Assembly (NCBI GenBank): GCA_036939355.1
Contig: JALLAP010000470.1
Coordinates: forward strand, 1-20,865
Length of the DNA: 20,865 nucleotides
Reading direction: 5' to 3'
Origin: Thalassiosira profunda
Taxonomy: Eukaryota; Bacillariophyta; Thalassiosirophyceae; Thalassiosirales; Thalassiosiraceae
Numbering within the stretch: position 1 is the stretch's first letter; each line of letters starts with the position of its first letter. The translations under genes and the position numbers were made by a program. Shown one piece after another: positions 1 through 7,785 of the stretch. A model generated the notes under the pieces. The model was not told the origin of the DNA and searched no databases. It was given only the letters and a program-made list of their open reading frames with translations.

Positions 1-1
1 T

Positions 2-811
2 GTGCCCATCCTCGCGAGTGTTGTCTCCGCGAGGGAGAGCTCGATAAAGCTCATAATCTTCCCTCGAGTTTGGCGTGACCGAGAGAGCGAAATGCTACAG
101 GACTTTCTGTTGGACTACCGCAATCTACATCGTTCACGCATTGAAAGGTGCACAAACTGCGGGGATCGTTTCCGGGGATATCATTTGGTCGAAACACAAC
201 CAGGGTTTGCCAGTTTTGGTGCCCAGCAATACACTTGCGGGAAATGCACAGGCCATTTCTGCGTGAAGGGAGAATGCATGGCTATGATGTTCGAGTGTTT
301 GGGCTGTCGAAAGTTCTACTGCAAAAATTGTGTCGGCATGTGTTTAGTGTGCGGCTGTGAATGCAGTGGATGCAACGGAGAACTGACGAGCTGTGACGAA
401 TGCGACAGGCTTTTGTGCAAGGATCACTGCTTCAGCTGTCGGCATTGCAACAGAAGTGGGTGCGCTGACTGTTTGGATGTTGCAGGTGGGACATCCTGTG
501 GAAACTCTGAGTGCGACAATGGATACTGCGGGGATTGCACGAACGAAGGGTACGCCGACGATCGCATATGGTGCAATGAATGCAGACGCCAATATTGTCC
601 CGAATGCAGGATTGATCCGCAAACCTGGCACAATCCGAATTGCCACAACTGCAGAGTGATACGTGCACTTTATTTGGATCGAGAAAAGTTGAAGAGCGTG
701 CAGGAGGAAAACGACATGTTGCGGAGCAAAAATGAAGGTCTGTGCCAGGAAATTGCAAATCAACGCGACGACATTGCAAGGCTCCAAGGGAAAAGTGGAG
801 GGACGGAGTGA
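2..811 (+). CDS. Cys-rich zinc-binding-type protein with C-terminal coiled coil (5'-partial)
   Basis: The frame is open at the left edge of the window and ends at TGA 809-811, so only the C-terminal part (about 269 residues) is present. The first codon seen is GTG, which is not a credible start. The opening residues VPILASVV match VLPILSSI inside the minus-strand F-box/LRR gene at 4519-5638, so the missing N-terminus probably holds the same F-box and leucine-rich-repeat region. From about residue 49 to 218 there are repeated C-x2-C pairs (CTNC, CGKC, CLGC, CKNC, CDEC, CNEC, CPEC), suggesting several structural zinc sites. The last 45 residues are rich in L, E, K and Q with heptad spacing (LKSVQEEN...LRSKNEGL), so a coiled coil is likely. 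No catalytic RING pattern could be assigned. By analogy with F-box/LRR proteins it may be a protein-interaction or ubiquitin-ligase adaptor, which is inference only. Confidence 0.7.
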   Translation: MPILASVVSARESSIKLIIFPRVWRDRESEMLQDFLLDYRNLHRSRIERCTNCGDRFRGYHLVETQPGFASFGAQQYTCGKCTGHFCVKGECMAMMFECLGCRKFYCKNCVGMCLVCGCECSGCNGELTSCDECDRLLCKDHCFSCRHCNRSGCADCLDVAGGTSCGNSECDNGYCGDCTNEGYADDRIWCNECRRQYCPECRIDPQTWHNPNCHNCRVIRALYLDREKLKSVQEENDMLRSKNEGLCQEIANQRDDIARLQGKSGGTE

Positions 812-1798
812 AGACGAGCTCGCTAGTTTCGGGTAGTCAACCTGTAGAAATCAAAGATATCCCTTGAAATGCACAATATTTAGAGAGTTGCATGGATTGG
901 ATGAACGATAACATACACTCGTTGAGCTGCCTCGCCTCGCCTCTCCTCTTCTCTTCTCTCCTCATGCCTGTCCGTGCTCGCCGCTCAGAGGCAAGGCTTT
1001 TGTTGGACTTCTTTTAGCGGTGCAGCAAGTCACGTGTCTCGCCGGACACGACGTGAAGAAGCTTGCTCCGCGAGTGTCGTACCGCTGTCAATAAAATGTC
1101 GCACCAATCCACGACATTTAACGAAAGACACCTAACTTTCCTTCGCATGTCACATGAAACGTCCGAAAAATGCATGCAGGATTTGAGTGATGGGACGTCA
1201 AGGGGAACCTCGAACGACTCCGCCGCCAAGACGGCAGAAGCGCCCCGAAGAGGCATTTCACGCCCACTTCCCCTCAAGTTCACCGCGTCGAACCCTACAG
1301 AAGGCACTGGCTTCTTGGGCGTCTCCAATCGAAAAGCTTCCGCTCGCATCGCTGGACTTTTTCAGGACACCCGAACGCGAAGAGCGGCGAAATACAGCGC
1401 ACATCAAACGTGCACGAAGGGCCGAAGGAACGTCGCCGTCAGCTGCACTTTCCGAACAACGCGAGCCCGTCGACGCGCGGTGTCTTGTTTTTGTCTCGGC
1501 GCCTTTTGCAAGAGCTCTCGGCCTGTCTCTCAAACAAAAAGACCGCCGTCGACACCAAACGAATCACGGCAGAGCCAGAAGAGCAAGACCCTCATCTGAG
1601 CAGCGCGGACATTCAGTTGCAAAACGCCCGCCCCACGAGAGAGCGAGCCGGCCCGCAAGAGGCTTCGATCCCGACACCCGACATTATTTGCAGCAGGCTC
1701 GAGCAAGCGATTTGCAACGATTTGCAATTCGGAGCACACACATCTCGTGCATGCAATCAACCGAGCGCGCCCCATTGCAATAAGGCAGCACAGCAATC
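812..1798. other. Intergenic region / 5' flank of the HSF gene
   Basis: About 990 bp separate the Cys-rich gene from the HSF start codon. A pyrimidine tract of CT and CCT repeats lies at about 930-964. The sequence before the HSF start is A/C-rich with small repeats (CGATTTGCAA twice near 1708-1726). Open frames here, such as a 198-codon one at 1187-1783, have Arg/Pro/Ser-biased, protein-unlike translations and no recognisable domain. It is best read as promoter plus 5' UTR. No RNA gene was seen. Confidence 0.5.
930..964. repeat. CT-rich low-complexity tract
   Basis: A stretch of CCTCG and CTCTT units forms an almost pure pyrimidine run upstream of the HSF gene. It could be a promoter element or a simple repeat. 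Nothing more can be said from sequence alone. Confidence 0.6.
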
Positions 1799-4387
1799 AT
1801 GAACGAGGCCCCGGTCCCCTCCCCTAACGAGTCCATGCCAGACGACGCGTCGCCCTCCCCCGCCCCCGCGGCCGGTGGGGCGCCCACCGCCTCCAACTCT
1901 CAGGGTGCCCCCGGGCGCCGCACCCTCAAGCACAGAATCAAGCGGCACATGCTCTCGGATAGCCTCACCTCCATAGGGGGGCACAGCCTCGCCGGCGGCG
2001 CCCTCGCTGGTAGCTTGGGCGGCACGAACTCGGCGGAGCTGAACGAGAGGCTCTTGGCAAGCATGAACTCTCAAGATCTTCAGAATCTGCAAAGCCTCCG
2101 CGCCTCCGCAGCGAGCTTTGACTTCCTCTCCCCGCAAACCACCCCGAGGCACTCGCTGCTGTCGCTCGACGTCACGCCACGGCAGAGCCTCGCCAGCTCC
2201 ATGGGCAAGGAGGACCCCGAGTCCGTGCTGGCCGCGGCCTCGGCGCTGGCGAGCTTGGGGGTCGCGAGCCCCAACAGCTCGCTCAACGCCCCGGGCACCC
2301 AAGGAATGGGGGGAGGATTGCTCCGGCCTCTCCTGGCCCCGCAGCGGCGGGGCGTCCGGCGGGGAATGTCCCACGCGGTCGTTGCCCACGGCGGGCCCGG
2401 GGAGATGCTCGGGGAGGAGCCGCTCCCGGGCCAGTCTCCCGCGGGGTTTGCGGTGCCGGCCAGCGCGCCGCTTCCGGTGAAGACCGACCCGGTGGGGATC
2501 GACGCCATCCATCCTCCGCCCAGCTTGGACGATACTGACGTGGCTGGCATGGGCACGGGGGGCGGGGGGAGGGGAAGGCAGGTGCAGCTCCGCGCCGCCC
2601 AGAATCTGGGCCTGCCGTCCACGTCCGACCACAGCTTGGGCGCGGGGGGCCTGGACGTGGAGGAGATGCAGCGCAAGCTCCGGGGGGAGATGGCGCGGCT
2701 GAACGCCTCCCAGGGACTGACCCTTCCCCAGCCGCAGCAGCCGACGGGGGCGAGCCTCCCGAACGGCCGTCCGCCCCACGAGGCGGCGAAGAATCGGCCC
2801 TTCGCGAGCTTGCTGGGGAGCGACATTCCGCTGACGTTCCCGCAGAAGGTGAGGCGATGTCCTGATGTCGATGGAATTGCAATCCTTTGTTCCCTTCTCT
2901 TTTGCTCACATCTTGCGCACACTTCTCTCTCCAACACCAATCCGCCACACAGCTCATGGAGCTCCTCTCCAACCCCCAAGTCGCCGACATCGTGACGTGG
3001 CTTCCCCACGGAAAGGGCTTCCTCATCCTCCAGAAACGCAAGTTCGCATTGGAGGTCATGCCCCTCTACTTCAAGCATTCCAAGTTCACGAGCTTTACTC
3101 GGAAGTTGAACCGCTGGGGGTTTCAGCGGGTGGCAAGGGGTCCCGAGATGGGGGCGTACTACCACAAGGTGCGTTGAGAGATTAAGAGACGAGAAGGAAG
3201 CGTTGTTTGGATGGATTTGAGATCGTGCTCACATCTTGTGTTCATCGTTCAACTCTCGCCCACAACAGTTCTTCCAGCGGGGCAACTATCTGCTGTGCAT
3301 GCAGATGCACTGCCAGTCGACGAACAAGTCGGCGTCGTCAACCGCCAAGGAGGGCAACGAGGACGGCAAGGCCGCCAAGGCGGTCGAGGCCGAAGGCACG
3401 GCCGGCATGGAGACGGAACCGGCCGTCCCGACCAACTCCCTCGTCGACGCCTCGACGGTCTCCTCGCCGCCCGGCCTCGCCGTGGCCGCGGCCTTCTCGG
3501 AGGACTCGAGCGGCGGTCCGCCCCTCGCGCGAACCAGAGAGTACAACCGCCTCTCGAAGCTGGGGATGGGACGGGCGCCCCGGGCGTCCGATCGCGCCAA
3601 CGCGTCGTTCGGCGGGGGCGAGTTCCTCTCGGGCTTCCGCCCGGCTCCGCAGCAGCGGCCGCTCAAATCGGCCATGAAGGGCTCGACGTCGGTGCAGCCG
3701 CGGCCGTTGCAGCAGCCCACCCTGCCGCAGCCATCGGGACGCACCCTCGACGAGGCGATACAGGCTGATCGGATGAGCGTCGACCCCATCCTCGGCGTCA
3801 ACACGGCCTCGTCGCGGAACCACGCCCTGATCATCGCCAACGCCCTCGACGCCCTCAAGGCGTGCAACGACCAGGCCCTCCTCGCGGCGCTCGTGATCCA
3901 GGAGCACGGGAAGGCGGCGCCGAAGACCTCTTCGGCGGCCGAAGAGGCGAACGACCTCGAGGGTCCGTCGACGTACCAGGTCCAGGGCCGCGTCCACGCC
4001 GCGATGCAGGCCCAGCTCCGGCAGCTGGAGGAGTACACGGCGGAGAATTACAACCGGATTCACGGCACCCAGGCGGAGACCCCGATGGAAACTGCCGCTG
4101 TGGCAGAGGTACTGCCACCGGCAGCCCCAGCAAACACTGCCCTGGCGGAGGCGGAGGCGCAGCGCCACGCCCACGGCGCCGTCCACGACAACATCCTCCG
4201 CGCGGCGATGCTCCAGCGGACGAAGAAGCTCAAGGGGTACGCGCCCGCGTTGTCGCAGGGCGGGGTGGCCCGGCTGTACCATCAGATCAACGGAGGGGGG
4301 CAGCAAAGCGGCGACGGGGCGAACGCGCCGGCGTCGCCGCCGCGCGAGCGGCGGCACCGGGCCGTGCGGCGGGCGTCGGCGGCCTAG
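1799..4387 (+). CDS. Heat shock factor (HSF)-type transcription factor, three exons
   Basis: Exons are 1799-2848, 2953-3168 and 3269-4387 (794 residues). Intron 1 (2849-2952, GTGAGG...CACAG) and intron 2 (3169-3268, GTGCGT...CAACAG) are both phase 0. Joining the exons reconstitutes an HSF DNA-binding domain at about residues 347-438: FPQK | LMELLSN, WLPHGKGF, KHSKFTSFTRKLNRWGF (the recognition-helix region), GPEMGAYYHK | FFQRGNYLLCMQMHC. This is the arrangement of the large diatom HSF family, whose members bind heat-shock elements (inverted nGAAn) in the nucleus. The 346 residues before the domain are low-complexity (Ser, Pro, Gly, Ala) with a basic patch near residues 40-50. The tail has an Ala/Leu-rich helical stretch and a Gln/Glu-rich segment that could support oligomerisation, although no clear HR-A/B repeat was seen. 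The ATG at 1799 is the first in frame. Whether this member responds to heat is not shown by the sequence. Confidence 0.9.
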
Positions 4388-4518
4388 TAGATGAAGGAGG
4401 AGGAGGATGAATTGCATTGGTTTCAGTTGACGAGCGGATTGTAAAGCATCGGCGAGTAGCTAACTAAACGGATAGGATTGAGATTGTAACAGCAAAACAG
4501 AGCACTATTCACGTCAAT
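4388..4518. other. Convergent 3' flanks
   Basis: The HSF gene and the minus-strand F-box/LRR/Cys-rich gene converge here, only 131 bp apart. The sequence is AT-richer than the HSF exons and must hold both 3' UTRs. No terminator or polyadenylation motif could be assigned. Confidence 0.5.
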
Positions 4519-5638
4519 TCAATTTCCTCCGCGATTTGCTGGCGGTGCCTGCTGTGCCCGACGCACTCGCTCTGCATGCCGTGCCCGACGCAATTGCTCT
4601 GCCTGCTGTGCCTGACGCAATCGCCGCATAATATCAGGTCGTTGCGCCCTTCTCTCACAAGTAGCGCAGGTATTGCTGCAGGCATCGCATAAATACCTGC
4701 CACAACCGCATTGCGTCATTGACGTTGCACAGCCACTGCACTTTGAGCAGTCGCCACATACTCTGGAGATGCATTCCTGGCACTGGGAAATTTTCACAGG
4801 AAGGACACCACTCCACCCGGCATTCGGGTTTGATGCAGTAATACTTCACGCATTTTCGACAGGTATAGTGCTGAGTGCCAAGATCTTGTTCGTAGTGAGG
4901 CTGGAACCCCACTGTATTCGTTTCACTGATGATCCATGGCGGGCATGGACGACCGTGTCCGTCCCGACATGTATGATCGCATCTTGAACACCTGTAGCTC
5001 GGGAGTTTGGTCCTGCCCCAAAGCTGACGTTCGTAACTCATCAAGAAGTCGCAATATGCTGCACTCTTTGCCACGCGCCACTTCTTTGGGAAAAGGAGAA
5101 GCTTCAACGAATTCTCAGCATAGACCAGAATGCTACTGAGGATGGGCAAAACCACCTCCTCGGATATCGGCGGCTCCGGGATAATACGTGGACTCTCGTG
5201 ATGACCGACGAGACTGAGGTCAAGATGTTCCAGGACCGTAGAGCCAAAAATCACTCCAAGGCATCTCCCGGTAATGTTCACGCAACCCGATAGTCTCAGC
5301 TTCTTCAGATTCCTTCCGGCATCAATGAGCTTCAAAATTGCAGCCACTTCGTCGTCGGTCAACTTGGACGCCAGACTCTTTTCGACGTCCTCAAAATCGA
5401 GTGCCTCCCACGTCTCGCCGCCCAAAATGGCCTTGGTCGCCTCCGACGGCCTTCCCCTCGAATTGTCACGGCCCCACGAAGCCGTCGAGGCCACCGCAAA
5501 AAGTGCACGTGATGGCCCGGCGAGATACGACGCCGCATGCGTTATCGCGAGCTCTGGTAGATCCGAGATGTGAATTCTACCGCCCCCGCCGACGGGGGAC
5601 GTCCTCGGACGCTTATTGCTTCCGTCGGCGCTCGCCAT
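4519..5638 (-). pseudogene. F-box / LRR / Cys-rich protein with a frameshift near its C-terminus
   Basis: The main frame runs from ATG 5638 down to a stop at 4655-4657. Residues about 22-50 (ISDLPELAITHAASYL...ALFAVAS) resemble an F-box. Residues about 105-145 (LKKLRLSGCVNITGRCLGVIF...LEHLDLS) resemble two AMN1-type leucine-rich repeats. A Cys-rich region with CxxC pairs follows, homologous to the protein at 2-811. Around 4790-4797 this frame stops looking Cys-rich, while the next frame continues the pattern (CQECI, CGDCSKCSGC, CGCGRYLCDAC, CATC) to a stop at 4519-4521. A one-base length change in the T run at 4791-4794 would account for the switch. No intron fits. The joined product would be about 370 residues, ending in a 9-residue Arg/Ala/Gln repeat. 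It could be a recently disabled gene, a sequencing error, or an allele. Confidence 0.65.
4546..4626. repeat. 27-bp tandem repeat, three copies
   Basis: Three imperfect 27-bp units begin TGCCTGCTGTGCC, TGCATGCCGTGCC and TGCCTGCTGTGCC at 4546, 4573 and 4600. On the minus strand they encode three 9-residue units (RLRQAQQAE, QLRRARHAE and RVRRAQQAP type) at the C-terminus of the frameshifted F-box/LRR gene. Because the unit is a multiple of three, copy-number change would not alter the frame. Confidence 0.8.
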
Positions 5639-6130
5639 GGCGGCCTCGTCGTCTGCCAGGTTTATGCACAGCTTTCCTCCCCGCCCGCTCCTCTCTCTCT
5701 CTCCCGGTCAGTCGCGGCGTTTTAGTCGCATAATCCCTCCAAAGTTAATACTGATTCCTCAATTATATTTACGTAGGAATCGCCTCTGAATCGTGCAGCA
5801 TTTGCTGCTGCTGCCGCATCTGAGACGGAGTGGCCGCCGCGTCACAGGGGGTTCACGCCACTGAAGGAGGAAGGTGAGACCATCACGGTGGCAGAAGGGG
5901 CTGCGGGGGACGTTTCTTTTTACGGGAGCCGCGGAAGTCGGCGGTATGTGTTTGTAGCGCCGGGTGATGGAAGGAGTCAGGAGTGTTTGACAGCAATTTG
6001 CTCCTGCTGCCTGGACATTTTTGAAGGGTGGGCAACCGCGACGAGGGGCAATTCATTTGCAGTTCGTATCCTGACTCGTTGTGTCGCCCAACACATATCT
6101 TCTTGCATCAACGCACAAACAGCGCAAAAA
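5639..6130. promoter_or_regulatory. Divergent intergenic region
   Basis: This lies between the start of the minus-strand F-box/LRR gene (5638) and the first in-frame ATG of the JMJD6-like gene (6131). It holds a CT run at about 5689-5704 and an AT-rich pyrimidine stretch ending ACGTAG at 5776. The JMJD6-like frame stays open from 5777 to 6130 without an ATG, and part of its translation looks protein-like. An upstream exon spliced at 5776 is therefore possible, but I could not find a donor that keeps the frame. Bidirectional promoter activity is inferred from position. Confidence 0.4.
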
Positions 6131-7660
6131 ATGGGATGGCAGGAGAAGGCCATCAAGGCCCGGAAGGGCCACCGCCCCTCCCTCAAAAACTGGGAGCGGG
6201 ACGGCCTCGCCCAAACCTTCCCCCCGTACGCCGAGGCATTGCTGCAATCCGACCGGCCGTACCAATCGTTCGAGATGCAAAACGGGGAGGCGGTGGAGCG
6301 GAGCTTGCGGCTGGACGACGTTCGAGGGGACGGCGACGGAAGCAATAGGAAATGTGGTGGAGGAGGGGGGAGCAGTAAGGGGAAGGCGTATCCGGTCGTG
6401 TTGGACGCGGCGCGGACGCCCCCGCGGGTATTCCACGCAAAATACGAGGCGCAGTGCGTGCCGGTGGTGATTCGGGACGTTCCCTACGGAGCCAGCGTTT
6501 CTCGAAACGATGCTGCAAATAATGATGGCAATCGCGACGACGACGGGGATGTCAACATGGAAGAGGAGAAGAAGGAGTGCGACGGCCACGACAGGAACAG
6601 CAGCAACACGACCAAAGAGGGGGAATGGCCGGCCGTGCGACGGTGGACGCTCGACGCCCTCGCGCGGGATCCGCACCTCGCCGACCGCCCCCTGAAATGC
6701 GGGGAGGACGACGACGGCTACACGATCCGGATGAAGCTGAGCTACTTTCTGGAGTATCTCAAGTACAACCGCGACGATTCGCCGCTGTATATATTTGATG
6801 CGACGTTCGACGAGGACCGGTACGCCAAGCGGATACTGGAGGATTACACGGTGCCGGAATATTTCGACGAGGATTTGCTGGGGTTGGTGGGGGAGCGACG
6901 GAGGCCGCCGTATCGTTGGTTTTTGGTTGGGCCGTGCCGGTCAGGAACGACGGTGCATATCGACCCGTTGGGGACCTCGGCGTGGAATACGTTAGTGCAC
7001 GGAGTGAAACGTTGGGTGCTGTTCCCGCCGCACGTGCCCAAAAGCGTCGTCAAGGGCCGGAAGCTCATCCTTCCGGGGGAAGACGACGAAGCAATCCACT
7101 ATTTCACCACCATTCTCCCGCGAATGAAGCGCAAGGCGGCCGCGAGCGGCGGAAAGGGCGAGTACGCCAATTTCGCCTGCTACGAATTCACCCAGTTCGC
7201 GGGCGAGACGGTCTTCGTGCCCCACGGATGGTGGCACGCCGTTCTCAACGTCACGCACACGGTGGGCATCACCCAAAACTACTGCTCCCGACGGAACTTC
7301 GACGAGGTGTGGTCGCAGACCCGCGGCGGGCGGAAGAAGATGGCGTGCACGTGGCTGCGGCGCCTGGCCGAGCAGCATCCCGACCTGGCCAAGCGAGCGA
7401 AGGAGTTGAATCGACGGGACGGCTTTGTGATGTGGGAGGACGATCCGGAAGAGCAGCGCAGGTGGCGGAAGAAGAGGGCCGAAAAGGAGAAGAAGAAGCG
7501 GGAAAAGAAGGAGCGGCGAAAGGAGAAGAAGCGAGCGGAAGAACAACAGAGCAAACCGTCGAAGAAGGAGAAGTGGGGCGACCACCGAACGACCGAGCGG
7601 CGGAAGGAGGGATCGAACGGGGATGCGGAAATGAGGGAGGTCTCGGCCGGGGATTACTAG
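6131..7660 (+). CDS. JMJD6-like JmjC-domain Fe(II)/2-oxoglutarate oxygenase
   Basis: The product is 509 residues if translation starts at ATG 6131, the first in-frame ATG. It follows animal JMJD6 closely: KCGEDDDGYTIRMK, YLKYNRDDSPLYIFD, LEDYTVPEYF, RRPPYRWFLVGPCRSGT, HIDPLGTSAWN, KRWVLFPP, ETVFVPHGWWHAVLN and ITQNYCSRRNF. The iron-binding triad is visible as H276 and D278 (HID) and H369 (GWWH). JMJD6 proteins hydroxylate lysines of splicing factors and have been reported to demethylate arginines; they act mainly in the nucleus. Odd points are an acidic Asn/Asp/Glu-rich insertion of about 45 residues just before the WTLDAL segment, and a Lys/Arg/Glu-rich tail in place of the poly-Ser tail of animal JMJD6. 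The tail could be a nuclear localisation signal. The N-terminus is uncertain because the frame is open back to 5777. Confidence 0.92.
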   Translation: MGWQEKAIKARKGHRPSLKNWERDGLAQTFPPYAEALLQSDRPYQSFEMQNGEAVERSLRLDDVRGDGDGSNRKCGGGGGSSKGKAYPVVLDAARTPPRVFHAKYEAQCVPVVIRDVPYGASVSRNDAANNDGNRDDDGDVNMEEEKKECDGHDRNSSNTTKEGEWPAVRRWTLDALARDPHLADRPLKCGEDDDGYTIRMKLSYFLEYLKYNRDDSPLYIFDATFDEDRYAKRILEDYTVPEYFDEDLLGLVGERRRPPYRWFLVGPCRSGTTVHIDPLGTSAWNTLVHGVKRWVLFPPHVPKSVVKGRKLILPGEDDEAIHYFTTILPRMKRKAAASGGKGEYANFACYEFTQFAGETVFVPHGWWHAVLNVTHTVGITQNYCSRRNFDEVWSQTRGGRKKMACTWLRRLAEQHPDLAKRAKELNRRDGFVMWEDDPEEQRRWRKKRAEKEKKKREKKERRKEKKRAEEQQSKPSKKEKWGDHRTTERRKEGSNGDAEMREVSAGDY

Positions 7661-7785
7661 GTAGCCCGGAGCGCAACATGGCGACCGGCGCGTTGCTAAG
7701 AAAGTAGGCTCCGGCATTGAAGCGAGCGAGGGCCCCTCTTGAGATAATAATAATGGGGCGCTAGCAACTGTTACGGGCTACCTAG
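7657..7785. repeat. 129-bp segment bounded by a perfect 12-bp inverted repeat
   Basis: CTAGGTAGCCCG at 7657-7668 is exactly inverted as CGGGCTACCTAG at 7774-7785, with 105 bp between. The stop codon of the JMJD6-like gene (7658-7660) lies in the left arm. The stop codon of the convergent reverse transcriptase frame (7778-7780, minus) lies in the right arm. The segment could be a MITE-like insertion, a hairpin serving both 3' ends, or a junction feature of the retrotransposon. Confidence 0.6.
7744..7754. repeat. (AAT)n trinucleotide run, possible 3' tail of the retrotransposon
   Basis: ATAATAATAAT lies 24 bp past the reverse transcriptase stop codon, on its 3' side. Several non-LTR elements end in short trinucleotide runs rather than poly(A). 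It could equally be an unrelated microsatellite, and it lies within the 129-bp inverted-repeat segment. Confidence 0.35.

Noticed and set aside
1187..1783. Possible gene upstream of the HSF gene
   Set aside because: Arg/Pro/Ser-biased translation, several overlapping frames of similar quality, no domain and no splice link to HSF.
1757..3165. Minus-strand frames of 340 and 361 codons
   Set aside because: They are antisense to HSF exon 1 and exon 2; the HSF exons explain the region and the antisense translations are low-complexity.
4769..4789. A 21-bp GT...AG stretch as an intron explaining the frame change in the F-box/LRR gene
   Set aside because: Its length is a multiple of three, so removing it would not change frame, and it is too short for a spliceosomal intron. 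A one-base indel fits better.
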